From assembly GCA_029560215.1 (NCBI GenBank), contig JAKPZB010000150.1, positions 1 through 34,244 of the forward strand: a DNA stretch of 34,244 nt, written 5' to 3'. The first letter of the stretch is position 1; every line of letters begins with the position of its first letter. The DNA comes from Methanobacteriota archaeon. Its GTDB lineage: Archaea > Thermoplasmatota > Thermoplasmata > Methanomassiliicoccales > UBA472. The position numbers and the translations under genes are program-made. Of this stretch, positions 18,903-28,801 are shown piece after piece. The notes beneath the pieces were generated by a model. It saw only the letters and a list, made by a program, of their open reading frames with translations, was not told where the DNA came from and made no database searches.

Positions 18903-19568
18903 TCATGCCTCTCGATGGCCTATCCCTCCTGAAAGGCTGATCTGTTCCACGAAAGAGTATCCGGTGTCGAAGCCTAAGAAGGCTATGAAGTACAGCAGGG
19001 TCGGCAGCGCCCCTACCAGGCATAGGACCAGCACGGCCACCTTGAGCACCGGCCTCTCCTTCAGCACCAAAGACATCGTCCCGCCGTCCATGCGGTCCCC
19101 CCGGTCGCTGAGCACCTCGTCGGCGAAGGCGGCGACCATGACCACCAGCGCACCGATGAGATGGAAGGGGTTGCCGTTCAGCACCGACAGCACGGCGATG
19201 GAGCCGGCCACCACGAAACCGAGCTTGAAGGCGATGTTGTCATATTTTGAGGCTATCAGCAGGGCCAGGAGCAGACCGATGAAGATGGTCGCCGAGCCCT
19301 CGTCCAGGAATATGAGCGCGCCCATGAGCAGCCCCATCGGAACCGAGAGCAGGATGGCCTTGCGCTTGCTCCCGATGTTCAGATCGAAAACCTGATCGCC
19401 GTACTTGATGGTCATGCCCAGGGTGACGAAGGCGAAGGGTATCAGGAGCTGGTGGTGCAGAGGGACCTCGCGGGAGAACCAGGTATAGGTCCAGGCCACC
19501 AGGATGAGGATGATGGTCAGGGTGAAGTAGATCTTCGCCCTGCGGTTCCAGCCCCTGCTCCTCATCAT
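18903..19568 (-). CDS. Integral membrane protein, possibly UbiA-like prenyltransferase
   Basis: Hydrophobic segments; Asp-containing GDQVFDLNIGSKRKA and ADEVLSDRGDRMDGGTMSLVLKERP resemble degenerate UbiA motifs; adjacent to GGR genes. Confidence 0.5.
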   Translation of the reverse strand: MMRSRGWNRRAKIYFTLTIILILVAWTYTWFSREVPLHHQLLIPFAFVTLGMTIKYGDQVFDLNIGSKRKAILLSVPMGLLMGALIFLDEGSATIFIGLLLALLIASKYDNIAFKLGFVVAGSIAVLSVLNGNPFHLIGALVVMVAAFADEVLSDRGDRMDGGTMSLVLKERPVLKVAVLVLCLVGALPTLLYFIAFLGFDTGYSFVEQISLSGGIGHREA

Positions 19569-19622
19569 GTTCCACCGTGCCCTTTCTCGAACGCCGCCAG
19601 GCTATAATAAACATCGGTTCCC

Positions 19623-21182
19623 CTAGCGGCGCATCAGGCGCCTGGCCTTCAGCAGCTTCTGCAGGAGGCCGTCCCTCTCCCCGTTGAACGCCAGACCGGT
19701 GAAGTCGTGCATCGCTTCCAGTCCCTCCTTCCCGTAGGGAGGCCACCAGATCTCCGAGGAGAACTTGCCCCGGTCCAGATGCACGTGCTGCCTCTCGATC
19801 AGTTCCTCGAACCCACCGTCGCCGTGGGTGCGGCCGAAGCCGCTGTCGCCGCGCCCGCCCCAGGGTGTGGCTCCCAGACCGTAGGTGTAGGCCACGTTGT
19901 TGACGGTGATGGTTCCCGAACGGAGCCTGGTGGCGATCTCCCGGCCCTTTTCCATATCGGACGTCCACACGCTCCCGTTTAGGGCGAAGGGACTGTCGTT
20001 GGCCAGGGCCACCGCCTCCTCCTCGGACCTGAAGCTCATCAGCGAGACGATGGGGCCGAAGGTCTCCTTGCGCGCGATGTCCATGTGCTGCTCCGCCCTG
20101 AGCACCGTGGGCTGGAAGAAGTATCCTTTGAGCTGCGGCCGTTTCCCGCCGGCGAGCACCTTGGCCCCTTGCTCCACTGCATTGGCGAGCTGGGCCTCCA
20201 TATCGATGACCGCCCTCTCGGATATCATTGAGCCCAGAGAGATGGTCGGATCGTTCAGGTCGAAGCCCTGCTTCAGTGTCGACACCTCCTTGAGCAGATA
20301 CGATGTGAACTTGCTTTCCACGGCCTCATCGACGTAGATGCGCTTCACGGCCACGCAGGTCTGCCCGCTGTTCACGAACGCCCCCCAGCAGGCCGCCCTG
20401 GCCGCCCGCCTCAGGTCGGCGTCCTTGAGGATGATCATGGCGTCCTTCCCGCCCAGCTCGAGGGTGATGGGTATCAGCCTCTGCGACGCCAAGGTCATGA
20501 TGCGCCGCCCCACTTCGGCGTGGCCGGTGAAGATGATGCGGTCCACGTCCGAGGTGGCCAGGGCCTCCCCGACCTTGGAACCGGAGCCGACCGCCAACTG
20601 CAGAAGCCCGTCCGGAAGCCCGGCCTCCTTGAACAGTCCGGCCATTTGGACGGCGGTGAGTGGGGTGTGAGAGGAAGGTTTCAGCACCACCCCGTTCCCG
20701 GCGGCCAAGGCCATCATGACCTGGGAGTAGGGAATGGCCAGAGGATAGTTCCAGGGGGCGATTATTCCGATGACCCCCAGGGGACGGGGGATGAGATGCG
20801 AGGAACGTCCCATATAACGCATCATCGACGAAAGAGGACCGAAGTCCACCTTAGACTCGCGAAAGACGTGCTCCACCCGGCTGGCGGCGAAGTCCCCCAC
20901 GCTCAGGGCGTTCATCACGTCCGTGGCCAGGGATTCCATGAAAGGTTTGCCGGTCTCCCTTGACACCAGCTCGGCGAACTCGTCGGTGCGATCGGCCAGT
21001 CCGCTCTGCACCTTCCGCAGCAACTGGGACCTCTTGACCGGCGGCTCGCCGCCCCAGGCAGCCTGGGCCTGGCGGGCCGAATCCACCATCTGGGGGACCT
21101 CCTCAGGGAGGACGCACTCCACCTCTCCCAACGATTCCAAGGTGGCCGGGTTCGACTTGTGGATGACCGGTCTTCGGCTCAT
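19623..21182 (-). CDS. NAD(P)-dependent aldehyde dehydrogenase
   Basis: GIIAPWNYPLAIPYSQVMMALAAGN, FTGHAEVGRRI, LELGGKDAMIIL, FVNSGQTCVAVKRIYV, ETFGPIV. Confidence 0.9.
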   Translation of the reverse strand: MSRRPVIHKSNPATLESLGEVECVLPEEVPQMVDSARQAQAAWGGEPPVKRSQLLRKVQSGLADRTDEFAELVSRETGKPFMESLATDVMNALSVGDFAASRVEHVFRESKVDFGPLSSMMRYMGRSSHLIPRPLGVIGIIAPWNYPLAIPYSQVMMALAAGNGVVLKPSSHTPLTAVQMAGLFKEAGLPDGLLQLAVGSGSKVGEALATSDVDRIIFTGHAEVGRRIMTLASQRLIPITLELGGKDAMIILKDADLRRAARAACWGAFVNSGQTCVAVKRIYVDEAVESKFTSYLLKEVSTLKQGFDLNDPTISLGSMISERAVIDMEAQLANAVEQGAKVLAGGKRPQLKGYFFQPTVLRAEQHMDIARKETFGPIVSLMSFRSEEEAVALANDSPFALNGSVWTSDMEKGREIATRLRSGTITVNNVAYTYGLGATPWGGRGDSGFGRTHGDGGFEELIERQHVHLDRGKFSSEIWWPPYGKEGLEAMHDFTGLAFNGERDGLLQKLLKARRLMRR

Positions 21183-21204
21183 CGCTCCCACGGAACGTCG
21201 TAAG

Positions 21205-21235
21205 CGTAGATGAACCTGACCATGGTTTATCTACG
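21205..21235. promoter_or_regulatory. 12-bp dyad in divergent ALDH / membrane-protein promoter region
   Basis: CGTAGATGAACC-TGACCAT-GGTTTATCTACG, 11 WC pairs and one G/T. Confidence 0.5.
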
Positions 21236-21255
21236 TAAAAGAGGATATTTCGGGC

Positions 21256-21924
21256 ATGCCCAAATCCGTCGTCCTGCTCATGGCCCTGGTGGTGCTCATG
21301 GCCGCCCTGATACCGGCTCCCGCCGTGGCCGAGTCCGGGGACGGGACGGCGACCATAGCAGCCGATGGACATCTGGTGCTTCTGAACTTCACCGTCACGG
21401 CCGATCATTTCGACGACCCGGCGAACGCCGGCAACGTGCGTTGGCTGGTGTATCTGGACGATGTCTCTGCGCAGGACTCCTTCGACGTCTTCGTGATGAC
21501 CGCCGATGATTACCAGCAATACATCTCCGGCGGGATCTACCAGCTGGTCATCGGCTGGGGGGGTAAGAACGTCGGTCCGGACCCGTCCTACAATCTGGTC
21601 TATCTGTTCGCGGAGGGGGATTACGTGCTGCTCATCGACAACTCGGACGTCGGTGACATCATCTACATCCCGGCCGAGCTGAAGGTCCATTACCAGTACG
21701 ACGCGCAGAACGTGGAGGTGCCGAAGGAGACCCGCTGGGACCTGTTCATCGCCCTCATGGTGCTGATCACGCTGCTGGGAGCGGCGTTCCTTCTGCTTCT
21801 CAACATGTGGGCCAAGCACCGCATGGACCGGGTGGACGAGGAGCGGAAGAAGAGATGCGCCAACTGCGGCAAGGTGTCCATCCAGGACGGTATCTATTGT
21901 CCTTACTGCGGGAAGGAAAGATGA
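21256..21924 (+). CDS. Secreted/membrane-anchored protein with C-terminal zinc ribbon
   Basis: N-terminal signal-like segment, extracellular-type middle domain, TM LFIALMVLITLLGAAFLLLLNMW, CANCGK...CPYCGKER. Confidence 0.7.
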   Translation: MPKSVVLLMALVVLMAALIPAPAVAESGDGTATIAADGHLVLLNFTVTADHFDDPANAGNVRWLVYLDDVSAQDSFDVFVMTADDYQQYISGGIYQLVIGWGGKNVGPDPSYNLVYLFAEGDYVLLIDNSDVGDIIYIPAELKVHYQYDAQNVEVPKETRWDLFIALMVLITLLGAAFLLLLNMWAKHRMDRVDEERKKRCANCGKVSIQDGIYCPYCGKER

Positions 21925-22230
21925 ACGCAACTTTCGATGGACGATCGTACATAAGTTCGGATATAATGTAATCCCGATCCGCTTGGTTGATGGTCGCTCT
22001 GCAATTATTCTTAAGATCCCATCGGAATGTTATTTGGTTAACAAATAATTGAATTAACGTTTCTGAATTTTTTTATTGAATACTGCATACGAATTCAATC
22101 TACCATCATTGAAGATTTGCGATGTTGTTCTTCAACATTACTGGATATCAGAATTTATTTCATCGTGGCGCATTGGTTAATCGACGGATTGTTCAAATGA
22201 ACTTTAATCAGAAGGTAATGACTGTCCTCT

Positions 22231-22275
22231 TTTTTGGGTAATTTGTTTCGTTTTTTGTCTAAATTTTTTTCTTGA
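22231..22275 (+). terminator. Multi-tract oligo-T region (archaeal-type intrinsic terminator candidate)
   Basis: ctcttttttgggtaatttgtttcgttttttgtctaaatttttttcttgag in an AT-rich spacer between convergent genes. Confidence 0.35.
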
Positions 22276-22309
22276 GAAGAACATAACCAAAAAATGTGGC
22301 CAATAGATA

Positions 22310-23998
22310 CTAATGAAGCTTGATCGTCCATTTAGCCCCTTTCCGGTGACCAATCTTCTCGATCAATCCTTCTCGTTTCATCTTTTGAATGAGGTTTTTC
22401 ACTTTGTCCCTTTTCTGCTCTGAAGTCAGAATGTCTGGTAATTTATTCTCCAGGAGTTCCTCGATCTCCCTGCGATTCGCATTGCCAGATTTATTTATCA
22501 TTTTAAGTATCAAATCCTGATAATACCCATCTTCAAAAGCCTTATTTTTTATATAACTGGCCTTGCCCCCGGTCTTGAATGCGACCTTGGAAGAAATGAA
22601 GACGTTTGGATACCTTCCCTCGATGACACCCATTCTTTTTAATTGGTCAGACTCTTGATGGGTGATCCTCATCTTCTTTTGTACTTTATCCAGTAATATC
22701 ACTGTTGCTAGAGGTAGAGAAGTGCTTTCCAGCAACAATTTGGTATAATTTTCGTTGAGAATACTTCCGTAAATTGTGACCTTGACCCGGCCTGGCTCGG
22801 TCAAATCATAATCGGGAAGAGGGAACAGTCTTTTGCGTTGACTTTCAAAAACCCGGACAATCCCACTGGTTATTGTTTCGATCATGTTCAGATTAACCAT
22901 TGCACTTGCCAAATGGTGATTTCGATAGTATGGAGGCATGTAAGCATTATCGAGTACATTCTCGATACTTCCTGGGATAAAATGCCCATTGTTGATGAAT
23001 ATCAACTTATCGTCTTGTTCGATTAGAACTATCCTGCCCATCATCCTGTAATCGGAGTGGGCAATGCAATTGTGAAGTAGTTCTCTGATCGCGATCTGAT
23101 CGTATTTTTGTATCTCATGAGGAAAGAGGGTTCCTGGCTGGCTGTATACATATCGTGGATTCTGAATCTTTGAGTTTATCTCATCGACTGACAGGATGAA
23201 TGGAGGACCGTAATGACCGTAATCCACCTTATCACCGGTTTTATTTTCCTTGACCCAAGTTAATTCACAAATCGCGGGAGAGATGAGATGCCCTGATTCC
23301 CTCTTCCCTAGAAGCAGGATGGCGGTTCGAGTGATCCTACCGTCGATTAGTATCCTGGCCTTGTTTAGGAATGTTCTATCGTCCCAAATCGGGATATCGT
23401 TTGCTAGATTGGGATTCCTTTTTGCGAATTCCACTCGCGCCTTGGCTATGGCTATGGGATCGAGATCGCTAATGGATGCTCCATCACATATCTGTGCAGA
23501 CCAGTCTTGACTTACCTGGTCCCGTATCTGTTCTAATTCGTGAATATTAAGGGGACCTAACGAACTGGCAGCCCTTCCATAATAATGACCTTTCCAAGAG
23601 GTCGGTAGCCCAGGTCTAGATGCAGGGATCTGGAACATTAGTACCCGACCCTGGTTCGTCTGTATCTCGTAAATCTCTTCGAACGATATGTGCTCAGTCA
23701 CATTTCGGGAGATCTCGGCCTTGAGATCTTCCAGGCTCCGTCGACTTTGTCGCCAAGCAGTACCGACAATGTTGGCATTGTCATTAACACCTAGAATCAA
23801 CCATCCATATCGTTGGCCTTTGATATTCGCTTCATTGCTTAAAGCGGAAAAATATTTACCAAGGTCGTCCAGATCCATTTGAGCCTTGGCTTCTTTAAAT
23901 TCGAACCACTCATTTTCCCCGGCAGTTTTGCCTAATGTTAATAGACGCTCCAATTGAGTTATTGCGTCCTTATCCGATAGTGACAAGACAAACGACAA
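22310..23998 (-). CDS. COG2865-type protein: AlbA_2 (Schlafen-like) domain plus HATPase_c_4-like domain, C-terminal winged-helix region
   Basis: ENEWFEFKEAKAQ...LSNEANIKGQRYGWLILGVND; ELLHNCIAHSDYRMMGRIVLIEQDDKLIFINNGHFIPGSIENVL. Start likely TTG at 23998 or 23986 given the - strand TATA-like AAATATTTATC. Confidence 0.75.
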   Translation of the reverse strand: MSFVLSLSDKDAITQLERLLTLGKTAGENEWFEFKEAKAQMDLDDLGKYFSALSNEANIKGQRYGWLILGVNDNANIVGTAWRQSRRSLEDLKAEISRNVTEHISFEEIYEIQTNQGRVLMFQIPASRPGLPTSWKGHYYGRAASSLGPLNIHELEQIRDQVSQDWSAQICDGASISDLDPIAIAKARVEFAKRNPNLANDIPIWDDRTFLNKARILIDGRITRTAILLLGKRESGHLISPAICELTWVKENKTGDKVDYGHYGPPFILSVDEINSKIQNPRYVYSQPGTLFPHEIQKYDQIAIRELLHNCIAHSDYRMMGRIVLIEQDDKLIFINNGHFIPGSIENVLDNAYMPPYYRNHHLASAMVNLNMIETITSGIVRVFESQRKRLFPLPDYDLTEPGRVKVTIYGSILNENYTKLLLESTSLPLATVILLDKVQKKMRITHQESDQLKRMGVIEGRYPNVFISSKVAFKTGGKASYIKNKAFEDGYYQDLILKMINKSGNANRREIEELLENKLPDILTSEQKRDKVKNLIQKMKREGLIEKIGHRKGAKWTIKLH

Positions 23999-24117
23999 TA
24001 TATGGTGTGTGTGATAAATATTTGACCTACACAATCAATAATGATCTCAGATTGCTGGTTCTCGACGCCAACCTAGAAAAATTCGGATACTGAGGTGGGC
24101 TGGCGCATCGATATCGT

Positions 24118-25872
<1,755 letters not shown>

Positions 25873-25975
25873 CGGATTTGAGAATGCCTATTAGTATCTT
25901 TCTCGCGACGGAAGAGAGCCAAGGATACTACTGGAATGAGAAAAATGAAAAGTGGGTTTCAGGAAGGCGTTTTAT

Positions 25976-26425
25976 CTACTCGAACAGCCAGACCTTGTTG
26001 CAGGCCTCGTAGCTCAGGAGCTCGTAGTCGTTGAAGAACAGCTCGATCTCCCTCTTCGCGGACTCCGGGGAATCGGAGCCGTGGATGATGTTGCGGCCGG
26101 TCTGCTGGGCGAAGTCGCCGCGGATGGTGCCGGGAGCGGCCTCCACCGGGTTGGTCTTGCCCATCATGCCCCGCATCACGGAGATGATGTTGTCCCCTTC
26201 CCAGACCATGACGAGCACCGGGCCGGAGGTCATGTAGCTGATGAGCCCGGGGAAGAACCCCTTGCCCTTGTGCTCACCGTAGTGCCTCTCGGCCAGCTCG
26301 CGCGGTATGCGCATGAACTTCATGGCCACCGGGCGGAAGCCCTTGGCCTCCAGCCGAGCGACTATCTGGCCCATGAGCCCGCGCTGCACGGCGTCCGGCT
26401 TCAGCATGACGAAGGTGCGCTCCAT
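25976..26425 (-). CDS. ndk: Nucleoside diphosphate kinase
   Basis: [35 protein letters not shown]. Confidence 0.95.
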   Translation of the reverse strand: MERTFVMLKPDAVQRGLMGQIVARLEAKGFRPVAMKFMRIPRELAERHYGEHKGKGFFPGLISYMTSGPVLVMVWEGDNIISVMRGMMGKTNPVEAAPGTIRGDFAQQTGRNIIHGSDSPESAKREIELFFNDYELLSYEACNKVWLFE

Positions 26426-26433
26426 CACGGGGC

Positions 26434-26778
26434 TCACTCCTTCGCTGCCTCGGCCTTCTTGGCGGCCCTGGCCTTCTTCCTGCTAACGGTCTTCACCTTG
26501 GGCTCGGCCTTCTTCTCGGCCTTGGCCTCGGCGGGGGCCTCCACCTTCTCCTCGACCTTGGCCTCGGACTTCTCCTTGGCCGCCATGGTTATGCCCTTCT
26601 TGGTGGCGTAGGCCTTGGTCCAGGTGACGTTCCTGGGCACCCTCTTCAGCTCGATCATGTTCTTGTAGCACTTGTTGGTGCAGAAGAGCAGGGTCGTGCC
26701 GTCCTTCCTGACGTACATCTTGCCGGTTCCAGGCTCGATCTGCTCCCCGCAGAACGAGCATAAGTGTTGCTCAACCAT
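26434..26778 (-). CDS. rpl24e: Ribosomal protein L24e with long Lys/Ala/Glu-rich C-terminal tail
   Basis: [35 protein letters not shown]...RNVTWT, then KA/KE-rich tail. Confidence 0.9.
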   Translation of the reverse strand: MVEQHLCSFCGEQIEPGTGKMYVRKDGTTLLFCTNKCYKNMIELKRVPRNVTWTKAYATKKGITMAAKEKSEAKVEEKVEAPAEAKAEKKAEPKVKTVSRKKARAAKKAEAAKE

Positions 26779-26791
26779 GTGAATGACCTCC

Positions 26792-27004
26792 TTACCTCAG
26801 GGAGAGCTTCCTCGCCTCTCTGGACGTCTCTCTGAGCATCAGGATGTCGCCCATGCGGACCGGACCCATGATGTTCCTGGTGATGATCCTTCCCTTGTCG
26901 CGGCCGTCCAGCACGCGGACCTTGACCTGGGTGGCTTCCCCGGTCATGCCCGTCCTGCCGATTATCTCCACAACCTCTGAAGGAATGCTATCTTCGTCTG
27001 CCAT
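26792..27004 (-). CDS. rps28e: Ribosomal protein S28e
   Basis: [49 protein letters not shown]. Confidence 0.95.
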   Translation of the reverse strand: MADEDSIPSEVVEIIGRTGMTGEATQVKVRVLDGRDKGRIITRNIMGPVRMGDILMLRETSREARKLSLR

Positions 27005-27016
27005 CTATGACACCCT

Positions 27017-27388
27017 TTAGCCCTTTATCTTCTTGACCTGGTCGACCAAGGCCTCCAGGATGGGCTTGCCCTTTCCAGCGTCGAGCACAGCGATGGAAGC
27101 GGTGGGCTTCTCCAATCCGCAGGAGGCGCCCAGCTGGGCCTTGCTGTCAACGTAGGCGTACGGAATGTTCCTCTCCTCGCAGAGCATGGGCATGTGCGCC
27201 AGTATCTCCGGCGGCTGAACGTCCTCGGCCAGTACGACCAGGACGGCCTCTCCGCGCTCCACGATCTTGGTGACCTCGTTGGTGCCCTTCTTCAGCTTGC
27301 CGGTGTCCCGGGCCAGCTCGACGACCTCATAGGCCTTGTCCTTGAGTTCCTTGGGCATCTCGAATCTAACGAACACTGCTTTTGCCAA
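27017..27388 (-). CDS. rpl7ae: Ribosomal protein L7Ae (TTG start)
   Basis: FEMPKELKDKAYEVVELARDTGKLKKGTNEVTKIVERGEAVLVVLAEDVQPPEILAHMPMLCEERNIPYAYV; SD GGAGG with proper spacing before TTG GCA AAA GCA; the ORF-track start gives a 14-aa spurious extension. Confidence 0.93.
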   Translation of the reverse strand: MAKAVFVRFEMPKELKDKAYEVVELARDTGKLKKGTNEVTKIVERGEAVLVVLAEDVQPPEILAHMPMLCEERNIPYAYVDSKAQLGASCGLEKPTASIAVLDAGKGKPILEALVDQVKKIKG

Positions 27389-27604
27389 ACTTATACCTCC
27401 TTCCGATGTGTAAACATCCTCATTATTCACGGGCTCATAAGAGCAGGAACGCTCAAAGGAGTGGTTCTATAAAAGGCTTATCTACCGAGGGTGAGGTCGA
27501 CAATATCGAACCCGCCGGGATAGCTGGTCAGGTCATTTTCCTCTAAGGGAAAATCTGCGTAAACGGTTAATACGGCGGGGCCTTTCTCAAGGTCGGTGCG
27601 ATCC

Positions 27605-27829
27605 ATGAAGATGCCCATATCCAAGAAGATACTTGCGGCGGCCGGAGCGGCCATGGCGATAGTCGGCGACAGCCTCGCGTACTACTTCAACACCGCCACC
27701 CACGAGGAGACGGTCGGGTTCCTCACCTACGAGGTGCTGACCTACGACGCGGACTACGTCACTGGCGCTCTGGCCCTGGCCATCATCGGGGCGGTGGTCC
27801 TGCTGATGGCCGCCCTGGTGGAGAGCTGA
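27605..27829 (+). CDS. Small membrane protein, unknown
   Basis: Two hydrophobic segments (ILAAAGAAMAIVGDSLAYYF; GALALAIIGAVVLLMAALVES). Confidence 0.6.
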   Translation: MKMPISKKILAAAGAAMAIVGDSLAYYFNTATHEETVGFLTYEVLTYDADYVTGALALAIIGAVVLLMAALVES

Positions 27830-27832
27830 GCC

Positions 27833-28801
27833 TCAGATGAAGTGCAGCTGCTCCTCGTGGGGGTGGCGCACCCTCTTCATCTTCTCGAAGGTGGCGCATA
27901 CGGGTTGCTCCATGTCGTTGCCGTAGTGCAGGTACCATTTGGCGCACAGCCATTCCTGCAGCTTGGCCACATCCCCGTTCTCCATGTGCCGGAAGCGCCC
28001 CTGCAGCTTCAGGTAATCAGTGACGGGCAGCATGGTCTGTGGCTTGTACGTCGTCCGTGCCTCGCCATCCTCTATCTCGTACAGCGTCCACATCCCGGTC
28101 TCCACCGCCATGCGGGCTATCTCCACCGTCATCGAGGGATCGGAGCGCCAGCCGGGGACGCAGGGCGTCATCACGTGCAGGAAGCGGAAGCCCTTCTTGG
28201 CCTTGGCCTTCTCCACCTTCTTGATGAAGTCGTTGAAGTGGGCGATGGACAGCGAAGCGGCGTACGGGGGATCGTGCGCGGCGATGATGGCCATGATGTC
28301 CTTCTTGAACTCCCTTTTTCCTTCCACCTTGGTGCCGACGGGCGTGGTCGTCGTCCAGGCCCCGAAAGGTGTCGCCCCCGACCTCTGGATGCCGGTGTTC
28401 ATGTAGCCCTCGTTGTCCAGACACACGTACAGGATGTCCTCGTTGCGCTCGGCCGCTCCAGATAATGCTTGAAGCCCGATGTCGAACGTTCCTCCGTCAC
28501 CGGCCAGCCCGACCACGGTCGAGCTCAGTCCGCGGCGCCTCTGCGCGGCGCGAATTCCGGTGGTGACCGCGCCGGTGTTCTCGAAGGCGGTGAAGAGATA
28601 AGGCGTCCGGAAATTGCTGGTGGGATACATGGCGCTGATGACGACCAGGCAGCTGGCCGGGACGTACACCGTGGTGTCCGCCCCCAGGATGCGCATTATG
28701 TTCTTCACGGCCACGGCCATGCCGCAGCCGGCGCAGGCCCCGTGCCCGCTGACGAACATGTCGTTCACCGGCATGTCCTTGATGGTCCGCATCTCGCTCA
28801 T
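27833..28801 (-). CDS. porB: Pyruvate/2-oxoacid:ferredoxin oxidoreductase beta subunit
   Basis: HGACAGCGMAVAVKNIMRILG, GLAGDGGTFDIGLQALSGAAERNEDILYVCLDNEGYMNTGIQRSG (TPP motif); start ATG 28801 overlaps the porA stop. Confidence 0.92.
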   Translation of the reverse strand: MSEMRTIKDMPVNDMFVSGHGACAGCGMAVAVKNIMRILGADTTVYVPASCLVVISAMYPTSNFRTPYLFTAFENTGAVTTGIRAAQRRRGLSSTVVGLAGDGGTFDIGLQALSGAAERNEDILYVCLDNEGYMNTGIQRSGATPFGAWTTTTPVGTKVEGKREFKKDIMAIIAAHDPPYAASLSIAHFNDFIKKVEKAKAKKGFRFLHVMTPCVPGWRSDPSMTVEIARMAVETGMWTLYEIEDGEARTTYKPQTMLPVTDYLKLQGRFRHMENGDVAKLQEWLCAKWYLHYGNDMEQPVCATFEKMKRVRHPHEEQLHFI

